Part shown: piece by piece, positions 1 to 8,930 of the stretch
Layout: every line of letters begins with the position of its first letter
Position numbering within the stretch: position 1 is the first letter of the stretch
Assembly (NCBI GenBank): GCA_949284445.1
Contig: CASDVP010000001.1
Location: 124,001-188,000, forward strand
DNA: 64,000 nucleotides
From: an uncultured Bacillota bacterium
Lineage (GTDB): Bacteria > Bacillota_I > Bacilli_A > RFN20 > CAG-288
Reading direction: 5' to 3'
The notes under the pieces: model-generated
What the model was told of the DNA's origin: nothing
The model's database searches: none
The model's input: only the letters and a program-made list of their open reading frames with translations
Translations under genes and position numbers: made by a program

Positions 1-1705
1 CACCGACAGTATTATCAGCACCAAATGTAGGACCCATGCTTTGGAAGACTAATACAACCGGAATCTCAGGGTTCCATGAACCATAGTCGAAATTGAAGTT
101 GAAAGTGACTGAAGCATCATTGTTAACAACGATCAAAGCATCAGCGCCAGCTTTTTGAGCGGCGACTGTTTTTTCAGTGAATGTGGTCTCACCACGGTCG
201 ATGACAGCGACAACTTTAGAATCAGCACCAAGTTCAGTTTTTAAACCACTAAAGTTTGAAATTGACGTTCCGTGTTCTCTGTTGTATGCAGCATAGAAAG
301 ATTCGTAGTCGCTATCAGCACCAACACCTCCGATACGGACATAGTTGAAGGAGCCTTCTTGGCTATCTCCTAATAAGTCAGTAAACGGATGAGGAGTGTT
401 ATATTCGATTGTTGAACCTTCACGATTGATGACTTGATCGTAATAAGAAACGGCGGTTCCATTGACCATTAAAATAGAATCATAGAAAGCTTTATTCGGG
501 TTAGAAGAAGCGACAACATTAACTTTTTCATCATTTAATGTTTCACCACCCAAATAAGATGATTCAACAGTATCAGTAGTCCAATCAGAATAACCTTGAT
601 TGCCAGAAAAACTTGATTTACCAGAGTTACCAGCTGCATAGTTAACGATGACACCAGCATCGATAGCTCCTTGAATAGCTTTATAAGCATTACTGGAAGG
701 ATCATCTTCGTTATCATTTAAATCAGTACCTAAAGAAAGGTTGATAACATCAAGGCCGAGCTTAGCTGCATCATTGATAGCTGCAATGATATCCTCATCA
801 TAAGCACCGCCATCACCATCAGGGAAAACTTTCATGATGGCTAATTGGGCATTGGGGGCAATACCAGTGAAGTCATCACCATTAGCAGCAGCTAACGAAG
901 CGACGTGAGTTCCGTGCTCTGCGGTTGTCGGGTTAACATTAGGATCGCGTCCTTGATAGTCGTATGCGTATGCGATCTTTTTGTTGATTCTGACAGCATT
1001 TTGACCATTAAAGCCAGATTTCTTCTTGGCAGCATTGACAACTTCTTCGGTTAAGATATCTTGGACATCAGCAGTATCTTTAAAAGCAGCTGCGTTATAG
1101 CCTTCAGTGTCCTTTTCTAACTCATCTCTTTGAGTGGTTCCTTCGACTTGATTTAAGAATAAACCAGTATCGATGATACCGATTGTGATACCTTTACCTA
1201 ATTGAGGATCAGCTTCAGTTCCAGAAACATCCTTGATAGCCTTAGAAATATCGGTAGCAGTAGCAGAAATGGTTTCTGCAGAATAGTTAGCTAACTTATC
1301 TCTCTTGATGTCGTCTGAAGCGGCTAAGGTGCTGGTTCCACTAGATAAAACTGATGCTGTCGGGCGAGCATAAGCGTGTGAAACTTCAATGCTTTCAACA
1401 CCCGGTATTTGAGCTACATATTCTTCTAAAGAAGAATCCATAGTGATAGCAAAACCGTTCAAAACCGTATCATAAACATAATCGATATGATAAAGTTCTT
1501 CAGGTAAGCGGTAAGCGAGTTCATTTAAAACTTTATTTCTAGCAACCTCCGCTTTGCTAGATTTCACGCCCTGATCAATAGTGACGATAAAGGTTTCCTC
1601 TCCTGCTTTTTCCACTCCAGGCACATCAACTGGAGAAGCAGAGGCTAAAAGCCCACCAAAGCCAAGGCAAGTTAATAATGAAACTAGAGAAAATAGTTTT
1701 TTCAT
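1..1705 (-). CDS. Secreted subtilisin-like serine protease (S8), C-terminus cut by window edge
   Basis: The gene starts at an ATG at 1705 behind a strong GGAGGTT ribosome binding site and stays open to base 1, so about 568 N-terminal codons are present. An N-terminal signal peptide (MKKLFSLVSLLTCLGFGGLL) is followed by an inhibitor-I9-like propeptide region. The catalytic Asp motif GIIDTGLF and the His motif EHGTHVASLAA are present; the catalytic Ser (GTSMA) would lie left of the window. A protease-associated-type insert (AVIDRGETTFTEKTV... ALIVVNND) sits between the His and expected Ser motifs, as in lactocepin/C5a-peptidase-like cell-surface proteases. Probable role: extracellular protein degradation feeding peptidases such as the neighbouring PepT. 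Membership in S8 is clear; substrate and anchoring cannot be seen. Confidence 0.9.
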   Translation of the reverse strand, partial: MKKLFSLVSLLTCLGFGGLLASASPVDVPGVEKAGEETFIVTIDQGVKSSKAEVARNKVLNELAYRLPEELYHIDYVYDTVLNGFAITMDSSLEEYVAQIPGVESIEVSHAYARPTASVLSSGTSTLAASDDIKRDKLANYSAETISATATDISKAIKDVSGTEADPQLGKGITIGIIDTGLFLNQVEGTTQRDELEKDTEGYNAAAFKDTADVQDILTEEVVNAAKKKSGFNGQNAVRINKKIAYAYDYQGRDPNVNPTTAEHGTHVASLAAANGDDFTGIAPNAQLAIMKVFPDGDGGAYDEDIIAAINDAAKLGLDVINLSLGTDLNDNEDDPSSNAYKAIQGAIDAGVIVNYAAGNSGKSSFSGNQGYSDWTTDTVESSYLGGETLNDEKVNVVASSNPNKAFYDSILMVNGTAVSYYDQVINREGSTIEYNTPHPFTDLLGDSQEGSFNYVRIGGVGADSDYESFYAAYNREHGTSISNFSGLKTELGADSKVVAVIDRGETTFTEKTVAAQKAGADALIVVNNDASVTFNFNFDYGSWNPEIPVVLVFQSMGPTFGADNTVG

Positions 1706-1887
1706 CAAAATAACCTCCGAAAATATGCAAAATCAATTTTATTGAGATTGTTTATCATTGCAAGTAAAAAAATGATTGCTTTTTTCAGAAATCACGCAGT
1801 TATTCCTTTACTGTTTTTATAAATTTTGTAGTTTTTTACGCTATAAATTGTCAATAAATATTTAATCCAAGATTGATATGACGTGAT

Positions 1888-1901
1888 TGTAAGTGCTTAC
1901 A
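1888..1901. promoter_or_regulatory. CRE-like palindrome upstream of the S8 protease
   Basis: TGTAAGTGCTTACA is nearly palindromic and matches the catabolite-responsive element pattern (TGWAANCGNTNWCA) except for one central base. A second similar word, TGAAAGTGCTTTCT, lies at 1998-2011, abutting the pepT stop. The 1706-2010 gap otherwise holds only AT-rich sequence and presumably the protease promoter. Binding by CcpA or another LacI-family regulator is inferred from the pattern only. Confidence 0.4.
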
Positions 1902-2010
1902 TTTTAAAGATAAATTAAATAATTTATTGTTTCTTATATATGAATAATTAAAAACCGATTAAAAAATATCCTTTTTTGTTTCTTTAAACGATATTTATGA
2001 AAGTGCTTTC

Positions 2011-3201
2011 TTAAGCTTTCATCAACTCCATGACAACTTTAACCATCTCTTCCATTTCAAAAAGATCTACGTATTCGTATTTGCCATGGCAATTGTAATC
2101 ACCAGTTCCTAGATTTGGGCAAGGGAGTCCTTTAAAAGAGAGTTGTGATCCTGTTGTTCCACCTCGGATAGCTTCGTATTCATATGCGATATGAAGCTTT
2201 TTATAAACTGTTTCCATCTCTTCTTGAATTTGTGGGTATTTATCTAAAACTTGCTTCATATTGTGATATTGAGCTTTGATATCAAGAGAGATAGCTTCAT
2301 ATCCGAGCTTTTCTTTCATTCTCTTAGCAGTGAATTGGGCTAATTTGATCAAATACTGAATTTCATCTTCTGAGAAACTTCTGATGATAAAATCAGCTTC
2401 GGCTTCATCTTCGTTTCCTTTGATATCACAAAGGTGGTAGAAAGGTTCTTTACCTTCAGTATCTTCAGGTCTTAAAAAAGCCGGTAAAGCTTCCGCAAAC
2501 TTAAATAATGTCGTGGATGCATTGACCAATTTATTTTTAGCTGAACCAGGGTGAATAGACTTGCCTTTAACTTTAACTTTCATGCTATAAGCAGTAAACG
2601 ATTCAATAGAGATCAAACGATAGTCACCGCCATCGATAGTGTATCCGTATTTAGAATCAACTATCTCCATCGAAACATGTTCAGCATCAGCACCTATCTC
2701 CTCATCAGTGGTGAAGATGATTTCTAAAGGTCGATGATTGTTATCTTTTAAAACTTCTTTTAAAGCAGTCATGATGATGGCGATTCCTGCTTTATCATCA
2801 CCACCTAAAAGTGTCGTGCCATCAGTTGTGATGATCTTATGTCCGATAGAATGATTCAATGTCGGAAAGTCTGAAGCTGATAAAACTAACGAATCACCGA
2901 GTTTCACATCTTTACCATCATATTCAACAATTTGGGGCTTAACATCTTTTCCTGATGCTTGATTCGAAGTGTCCATGTGAGCTAAAAAAGCGACTTTTTC
3001 TTTGGTGTTATCGCCTGAAAATTTAGCATCGATCACTCCGAATCTATTGATTGAAATCTCATCTGGTTCAAGTTCAAATAATTCTCTTAATAATTCATTA
3101 GCTAAAACAAACATCTTATCATTTGAACAAGAGGTGGGCTTTTCTTCTAAAGCGGTTGTTTCATAACTAACATATTTCAAAAATCTCTCTAAAACCGTCA
3201 T
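2011..3201 (-). CDS. pepT: Peptidase T (tripeptide aminopeptidase)
   Basis: This 396-residue M20B zinc peptidase removes the N-terminal residue from tripeptides in the cytoplasm. The metal and catalytic motifs are visible: LAHMDTS (His and Asp), LGGDDKAGIA (bridging Asp), TDEEIGAD (catalytic Glu and ligand) and a C-terminal NCHGKYE His ligand. Length matches the family (about 405-410). It starts at an ATG behind an AAAGGAG-type site. It lies between the secreted protease and the origin block and looks monocistronic; a shared role in peptide utilisation with the protease is inference. Confidence 0.93.
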   Translation of the reverse strand: MTVLERFLKYVSYETTALEEKPTSCSNDKMFVLANELLRELFELEPDEISINRFGVIDAKFSGDNTKEKVAFLAHMDTSNQASGKDVKPQIVEYDGKDVKLGDSLVLSASDFPTLNHSIGHKIITTDGTTLLGGDDKAGIAIIMTALKEVLKDNNHRPLEIIFTTDEEIGADAEHVSMEIVDSKYGYTIDGGDYRLISIESFTAYSMKVKVKGKSIHPGSAKNKLVNASTTLFKFAEALPAFLRPEDTEGKEPFYHLCDIKGNEDEAEADFIIRSFSEDEIQYLIKLAQFTAKRMKEKLGYEAISLDIKAQYHNMKQVLDKYPQIQEEMETVYKKLHIAYEYEAIRGGTTGSQLSFKGLPCPNLGTGDYNCHGKYEYVDLFEMEEMVKVVMELMKA

Positions 3202-3238
3202 TATAATTCTCCTTTAAATATTAATATTTCACGTGAAA

Positions 3239-6200
3239 TTAGTTAAGATTTTGGGCTTTTCGTCTCAGATTATAAATCAGATTAAGTTCGTTATAACTGT
3301 AATCATTATGATAAACTTCAGCAAATTCACCCCTAGCTAATGTTGATGGTCTTAAGCTGTTTTGGTATTCACCGATTTTATCTTTGATCTGCTTTCCAAC
3401 ATGAATGGTTCTCTTGATCGTAGAATTGATAATTTTGTGTAACAGGTCGTATTTAATAACGGTTAATCCTTGATCTTCAACTTTGGTTATAAGCTCTTTA
3501 AAAGTCACATGTCTTAAGGTATAAGGAACTTCGATCTCATCCAAGATAATGATGGCGTTCAACATGTTTAAATCATAGAAATTACGGCGGTAAGAATTGA
3601 TCAAAATCGCATATTCAGTAGCTTCTCTATAAGCGTCATCGTTTTCGCCATCAAAGATGATAGAGATATAGTCCATATTACTATCGATATTCACCTGCAT
3701 ATCGATAAATGATTTAGGACAGCATTTCTTAGCGGTTTTATCTATGATATCGACAAACTTATAAATGCTATTTTTATCTATGATTGATAAAGAAGCTCCT
3801 ATCAATCTGATAAAGATATAAATGAGATGACTTTTTTGTTTGATCTGATTCTCACTGACTTGTAATGCTTGTGAGAAATTGTAAGGATCGGTCACAAAGT
3901 CTTGGCTAGTGACACACGGTTTACCACCGATTTCACTAACTATAAAACTATGTCCGTTAGTGATGAAGCTTGAATCTCTCTTAAAATCAGCAAGTGATTT
4001 GATATTAGCGATCAAAACATTATCTGGACTCTCTTCTTTTTTCTCATCATATAAGACATAATTCCATCCATACTTTGATTTTTCATCGCCATAGGCATCA
4101 AATTTTATTTCACGTCCTGAAAAATCAACAATATCGTTATCAGAGCCGTATAATTCTTGATAAAACTCTTTGGCTTTGATTGATTTTTGCTTTCTGAGCG
4201 CTAATGCGGTTAAGTTTTCTTCTAATACCAAACTATCGGCTTCAACATCATAAAATTGACGATCACTGAGTTTGGCTTCGGGATGTTCATCTAAATACTT
4301 CTTTAAATTCTCTTTATCAAATGATAGATTCTTTTCACTCAACCAAGTTTTAACTTCATCGTATTTAGTTATAGATATCTGTTGTTCAGTCATGAACAGA
4401 TATTCTTTTGTTCGTGTTAATTCATCGCTGAGATTCTGTTTAGAATTTTGTAAATCTATGTTTTCTTGAGAGATAGCTTCTTCTTTCTTTAACAATTCTT
4501 CTTTTTCAGAAACTAATGATTGATACTTGTTTTGAACATCATTAAATCCATCATTTAATTCGTTGTATTTGGATGTCAGAGACACAATACTACTCTGAGC
4601 TTCTGAAAGAGATTGAGAAAGTTTAGCTTTATCTTCATCAGTGAGCTGATTGTTTTTGATCAATTCCGCTTTTTCTTGCTCATTCTTATTTAATTCTTCT
4701 TTTAAAAGAACAAGCTTTTGCTGTAATTCATTGAGTGCAGTCTCTTTTTCATTATTGATTTTAGTCAAATCTTCGATTTGATTCTGATATTCTAAAAGAT
4801 TAGCGTCGCTTTCTTTTTTTAGTTCAGATATTTGAAGATATTCTTTTTCATCAGTTAAATTTTTGTTTTTTAATTCATCAATAATCTTATTAAGATCAGC
4901 TTTTTCATTTAAAAGCTGTTGGATTTTTCTTTCTTTGCTCACGGCATCTTGGTTGACTAGATCAATAGCTGCGTTTAATTCTTCAACTTTAGCTTTTAAA
5001 GGCGCTAATTCTTGGAATTTGTTTTTTAATTCTTCGAGTTCAACAGATGTTTTTTGATATTTTTCATTCTCAGAATTGTTTAATTCAAGCTGTTTATCGA
5101 ATTTTTGGATAGCTTCACTCTTTTCAGTGTTGATCCTATTTAATTCTTCATTCTTTTGAGCATTGATATCTTCTAATTCAGAGATTTTTTTCTGTAATTC
5201 TTCGATATTATGAGCGTTTTGAGCTTTTTCAGCTTCTAACGCTTCTAATCTTTTAGAAATTCCATCTTTTTCACTTGTGATACTTTGTAATCTTGTTTCT
5301 AATTCAGCTTTTTGAGCATTGATATCTAAAAATCTGTTTTCGGATTCATTCTCTTTCTGAGTCGTTTCAGCTTTATATTCGTTTAAAGCTTCATTGTCTT
5401 TTTTTGTTCGCTCTAATTCAGTTGATAATTCTTGAATCTGTTTATTTAAGTTCGCCTCTAATTCTTTGCTGTGATTCAATTTTTGATTGAGGTCATCAAC
5501 TTCTTTCTGTCTGACATCTAAATCTTTTTCCAGTTCAGATAATCTATCTGATATCGCTTTGGTTTCTTCTTCTTTTTGATTCAATTTATCATTAAATAAA
5601 TCAACTTTTTGTTTTAATGAGGTGATTTCAATACCTTTTTGTTCAGCGATGATTTTATAAGAATCAAGCGTCTTTCTATCATCTTCAAAAGCGGCTAATT
5701 TTCCTTTTAAATTTCCGTTTTCATTCTCGATTAATGTTTGATTTTCTTGCAGTTGATTGAGTTTATTAACCGTTGAATAAAGTGTGTTGTTAATTCTTTC
5801 AATCTCTTGTTCTTTTTCACTGATTTCAGATGTTAATCTTTCATTTTCGGCTTTTAATTTTTCACTTTCTTCATCAGTTTCAACGATTTCAGATGTTTCT
5901 TCTTCACGTGTCATCTCTTGCTGTAAATCACCACTTTGTTCTTTAGCTTCAACTTTGTTATCTAAAGCTAATAAGCGGTCGTTGAGTTCAGCGATATCAT
6001 GTTCTTTATCGGATAGTTCGATTTTTAAATTTGTGATCTGTTTCTTTAATTCTTCTATCTCTAAAGTTTTTTGATCAATTTCATCAACACGATCTTTTTG
6101 TTCTTCAACGGTTTTATCTATCTGATTTTCATTTTCAACTTCAGCAGTCGCTTCTGATGAGATCTCTTTTAACTTTTCGATTTGTTCAGAAGAGATCGTA

Positions 6201-6691
6201 GAGCTGTCGTTGATAGGTTTCTTAATCTCAAAATTGATCGGTTGATTACGAAAAGCATATAGTTCTTTAGCGTAGTCGGGAGCTTTTTCTTCTTTTCTAG
6301 CTAACGATCTTTTTAATCTTTCTTGGTTAAAGTCCGGATCTTGATTTTGATTGTTAGGTTCCATATCAACTGGCTTGCTTCTATCTGTCACATCAAAAAT
6401 ATGGAAACTCCCATATTGAGTTCCTTTACGAACTTCATAGAGGAAGTTTCCAATTTTAAAAACTGTTCTCTCATCACGAATAGCTTTGGTCAAGATGCTA
6501 GTCGGAATGAAATTATACATCGAGGTGTTACCGTTTTTAGAAAGCGGTTGTTTATAATCAACATCCCATCCACCTTCAGATTCCGAGTTTCTAAAGTCAT
6601 TCTTATACATCGGATGCGATGCATAATCATAGGCGCTCTCTCTATCACCATAGAGCATCTCCCATAGTCTGATGGCTTGTTCCTTCTCCAT
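3239..6691 (-). CDS. Giant coiled-coil protein with related domains at both ends, downstream of dnaN
   Basis: This 1150-residue protein has no family I recognise. Residues about 1-110 form a globular domain (LYGDRESAYDYAS, GGWDVDYK, TVFKIGNFLYEV). Residues about 165-785 are a continuous Glu/Lys/Leu/Gln-rich heptad region. Residues about 833-930 form a second globular domain whose landmarks repeat those of the N-terminus (ELYGSDNDIVDFS, KYGWNYVLYD, SFITNGHSFIV). A last domain of about 220 residues follows, ending in a basic segment (LRRKAQNLN). There is no signal peptide or membrane segment and no Walker motif, so it is not an SMC ATPase. It starts 24 bases after dnaN in the same direction and is probably cotranscribed with it. 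A structural role in nucleoid or replisome organisation is only a guess from position and shape. Confidence 0.75.
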   Translation of the reverse strand: MEKEQAIRLWEMLYGDRESAYDYASHPMYKNDFRNSESEGGWDVDYKQPLSKNGNTSMYNFIPTSILTKAIRDERTVFKIGNFLYEVRKGTQYGSFHIFDVTDRSKPVDMEPNNQNQDPDFNQERLKRSLARKEEKAPDYAKELYAFRNQPINFEIKKPINDSSTISSEQIEKLKEISSEATAEVENENQIDKTVEEQKDRVDEIDQKTLEIEELKKQITNLKIELSDKEHDIAELNDRLLALDNKVEAKEQSGDLQQEMTREEETSEIVETDEESEKLKAENERLTSEISEKEQEIERINNTLYSTVNKLNQLQENQTLIENENGNLKGKLAAFEDDRKTLDSYKIIAEQKGIEITSLKQKVDLFNDKLNQKEEETKAISDRLSELEKDLDVRQKEVDDLNQKLNHSKELEANLNKQIQELSTELERTKKDNEALNEYKAETTQKENESENRFLDINAQKAELETRLQSITSEKDGISKRLEALEAEKAQNAHNIEELQKKISELEDINAQKNEELNRINTEKSEAIQKFDKQLELNNSENEKYQKTSVELEELKNKFQELAPLKAKVEELNAAIDLVNQDAVSKERKIQQLLNEKADLNKIIDELKNKNLTDEKEYLQISELKKESDANLLEYQNQIEDLTKINNEKETALNELQQKLVLLKEELNKNEQEKAELIKNNQLTDEDKAKLSQSLSEAQSSIVSLTSKYNELNDGFNDVQNKYQSLVSEKEELLKKEEAISQENIDLQNSKQNLSDELTRTKEYLFMTEQQISITKYDEVKTWLSEKNLSFDKENLKKYLDEHPEAKLSDRQFYDVEADSLVLEENLTALALRKQKSIKAKEFYQELYGSDNDIVDFSGREIKFDAYGDEKSKYGWNYVLYDEKKEESPDNVLIANIKSLADFKRDSSFITNGHSFIVSEIGGKPCVTSQDFVTDPYNFSQALQVSENQIKQKSHLIYIFIRLIGASLSIIDKNSIYKFVDIIDKTAKKCCPKSFIDMQVNIDSNMDYISIIFDGENDDAYREATEYAILINSYRRNFYDLNMLNAIIILDEIEVPYTLRHVTFKELITKVEDQGLTVIKYDLLHKIINSTIKRTIHVGKQIKDKIGEYQNSLRPSTLARGEFAEVYHNDYSYNELNLIYNLRRKAQNLN

Positions 6692-6715
6692 ATATGTTTA
6701 TACCTTTTATATCAA

Positions 6716-7873
6716 TTATGCATTGAAAGATGAGATTCTGATCGGAGTGATGATTTGAATATTTTCAGGATCATCGTTTTTGACCATGAACATTTGAACT
6801 GCAGAAGCAAAAACAAAGGTGACATTTTCACTCTTAAGAGCTTTAACAGCATCAATAGCAAAATCGACATTGAATCCGATTTCAAAAACATATTCTGAAT
6901 CAGGTAAGGTAAAGGTGGCTTTCTTGATAACCTCTTGTGAATTACCGTAGTTAGTGGAACGAGCAGAAAGCACAGCTCCGTTCTCGTTAGAAATAGTTAA
7001 ACGGACTTGGGAATTGCGATCTTCAGCTGAAGAGATGATTCTGACTCTTTCAGCAGCTGCTAAGAATTCCTCAGTATTAAAGGTGATCGAATATGGGAAT
7101 TTAGTCGGGATGAGTCTATCTGGTGAAGGGAAATCACCAGGTAATAATCTCGTGGTGATAATCGCATTAGAAGTCTTAAAGACAGCACGTTTATCATCGA
7201 AATAAATCGTGCAATCATCGTTTTCATCTAAAGCGGTCACCATGTTAATCGCTTTGACTTTACAAGTGAAATTAAATTCTGCAGTCGAACCTTCTTCAGG
7301 TAAAGAAAGACGAGCCATTCTATAGGAATCAGTGGTCAAGAAATAGAGACGGCCATTTCTAGCGCTGATATTGATACCATAATAGAGATCACGCGGACCT
7401 TTTGTTGCAACTGCAAAAGCAGTAGCATCAAACAAAGTTTTTATATCTTTAACTTTAGTCTTAAATCCTTCACTATTTTCAGGCTCACTCAAATTTATTT
7501 CAGGATATTCTTCAGCGGCTTTAGTGACGAGATTAAAATCTGAATTGTCATCTGAAATATTCAAGAAGTTAGTATCAACCATATTTAAAGTGATGATATC
7601 ACCACCTAATTTGCTGACGATATCATATAAATATTTAGCAGGTGCTTGAATGACACCTGGTTCAACTGCGATGATGATTTCATCATCACCATCATTCTTT
7701 GACTGAGTTACTTTTGTTGAAATATCACCATCAGAAGCGATGACTGAAACCTCACCTTCATCAACACTGATCAAGAAGTTCATAAATTGAGTCTCTGCAG
7801 ATTTTGCAGGGATAGCGCTCATCGCTAATGTTAATAATTTAAGAAAGTTTTGTCTTTTTATAGTTAATTTCAT
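6716..7873 (-). CDS. dnaN: DNA polymerase III sliding clamp (beta subunit)
   Basis: A 385-residue beta clamp made of three repeats of the processivity-clamp fold. It starts MKLTIKRQNFLKLLTLAMSA and ends with the typical PIR-type C-terminus (ITPIRISS). Family-typical landmarks include GGDIITLNMVD, TDSYRMARL and LLPGDFPSPDRLIPTKFP. The clamp encircles DNA and tethers polymerase and other partners. It sits in the usual order dnaA then dnaN on the same strand, but a small lipoprotein gene and an origin element lie in between. The following coiled-coil gene is only 24 bases away. Confidence 0.96.
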   Translation of the reverse strand: MKLTIKRQNFLKLLTLAMSAIPAKSAETQFMNFLISVDEGEVSVIASDGDISTKVTQSKNDGDDEIIIAVEPGVIQAPAKYLYDIVSKLGGDIITLNMVDTNFLNISDDNSDFNLVTKAAEEYPEINLSEPENSEGFKTKVKDIKTLFDATAFAVATKGPRDLYYGINISARNGRLYFLTTDSYRMARLSLPEEGSTAEFNFTCKVKAINMVTALDENDDCTIYFDDKRAVFKTSNAIITTRLLPGDFPSPDRLIPTKFPYSITFNTEEFLAAAERVRIISSAEDRNSQVRLTISNENGAVLSARSTNYGNSQEVIKKATFTLPDSEYVFEIGFNVDFAIDAVKALKSENVTFVFASAVQMFMVKNDDPENIQIITPIRISSFNA

Positions 7874-7985
7874 AGTGGTTTTTGCTCCTATAATAAATAT
7901 CTAGATTAAACTAATATAAATATTATATAAGCTGAAAATAACTAATAAAAGAATAACAAATCAAATTTATTTTTTTATTATGAAT

Positions 7986-8549
7986 TTATTTTAATGTGTA
8001 AGTATAGACTATAGATAATTCAGCACCGATTGAATTGCTATCATCTATATCCATATCTATCTCAGCATTCATATTGGTCAACAAACCATCAGCGTTGATT
8101 TGAACAGTCATAGTCATTTCATTGATTGCAGCTCCAGTAGTAGGTAATTCCATACCACCAGTTTGTCCTTGTTCTAAATCTTCTGCGGTCAATTTAGCAC
8201 CGAATGATAATGCATTTCCATCAGCATAAAAATGAACATCATCAGTAACATCAGTGAAATCGAGTTGAACAACAGTCGCAGTGACATCTGTTGCTTTTTC
8301 ATCAAGCAGTTTGTCTCCTACATCAAAAGCGGCATCAGCAGCCTCACCTTCTACTTTGGTGATGACCATCTCAATTATTCCAGTACCTGTAGGTTCATAT
8401 TTTGCATCAACATTTGCTTGAGAATAACTTTCAGCTATTTTTTGTGCTTCTTCTTTGCTGATCTCTTTACCTGGTAAACCGAATTCGTTGCTGCAACTGA
8501 CTAAAAATACTAAAGGTAAAGCAATAGCTGTTAATAAATGTTTTTTCAT
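7986..8549 (-). CDS. Small secreted lipoprotein between dnaA and dnaN
   Basis: A 187-residue protein with a lipoprotein signal peptide (MKKHLLTAIALPLVFLVSCS; lipobox LVSC, predicted lipidated Cys near residue 19). The mature part is acidic. It begins with a helical EISKEEAQKIAESYSQANV segment, followed by beta-rich stretches (IIEMVITKVEG, ATVVQLDFTDV, LSIVYTYTLK) that resemble LolA/LppX-like lipid-binding lipoproteins in general character only. A ribosome binding site (GGAGGAATT) precedes the ATG. It is inserted between the origin unwinding element and dnaN, which is an unusual place for a surface protein. Function unknown. Confidence 0.75.
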   Translation of the reverse strand: MKKHLLTAIALPLVFLVSCSNEFGLPGKEISKEEAQKIAESYSQANVDAKYEPTGTGIIEMVITKVEGEAADAAFDVGDKLLDEKATDVTATVVQLDFTDVTDDVHFYADGNALSFGAKLTAEDLEQGQTGGMELPTTGAAINEMTMTVQINADGLLTNMNAEIDMDIDDSNSIGAELSIVYTYTLK

Positions 8550-8642
8550 AAAATAATTCCTCCGAGTAAAAATAGTTTATCATATCATTCTTTGTTTTTA
8601 AAAAGTCAAATCGATTTTTCTTTTTATTTATTAATAATAAAA

Positions 8643-8848
8643 AATAATAATGATAATAATAAAGGGCTGTGGAAATGTGGATAATTCAGTCATTATTATT
8701 TGTTTAGTAAAAACAATATATGAGAAAACATCAATGAATACGCTGATTTTTTAATAATTGCACCGATTGTTTTGTACGAATTGTTTGTTAAATTTTATCA
8801 ACATTGTCAGTTAGTAAATCAATAGATATCAACCATAGTTGTGGATAA
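8643..8848 (-). other. oriC: oriC unwinding element (DnaA boxes, GC patch, DnaA-trio) downstream of dnaA
   Basis: Read on the minus strand, a perfect DnaA box TTATCCACA (8684-8676) is followed directly by a degenerate box TTTCCACAG (8675-8667), a CCC patch (8666-8664) and a run of TTA/TCA triplets (about 8662-8643). The run then merges into pure A/T sequence. This is the order of the Bacillus subtilis basal unwinding system: boxes, GC-rich spacer, DnaA-trios. Another perfect box lies at 8848-8840 and a one-mismatch box at 8795-8803. The element lies between dnaA and dnaN, as in B. subtilis. The pattern is seen directly; activity is inferred. Confidence 0.8.
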
Positions 8849-8875
8849 CTTTTCTCAATCTATTGAATAAAGAAA

Positions 8876-8904
8876 AAAAGCTATGAAACTAATTCATAGC
8901 TTTT
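8876..8904 (-). terminator. Rho-independent terminator after dnaA
   Basis: A 12-bp perfect stem (AAAAGCTATGAA paired with TTCATAGCTTTT, loop ACTAA) lies 27 bases past the dnaA stop. T-runs flank the stem on both strands, so it could terminate in either direction. It would separate dnaA transcription from the lipoprotein and dnaN. Confidence 0.75.
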
Positions 8905-8930
8905 GTTAATTCTGTTGCTGTTTTTTTATA

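Noticed and set aside
535..717. Short frames inside the S8 protease region
   Set aside because: They lie antisense or out of frame to a clearly conserved protease and have no ribosome binding site.
3239..6691. The coiled-coil gene as an SMC ATPase
   Set aside because: There is no Walker A at the N-terminus and no signature or Walker B at the C-terminus, so the SMC family is excluded.
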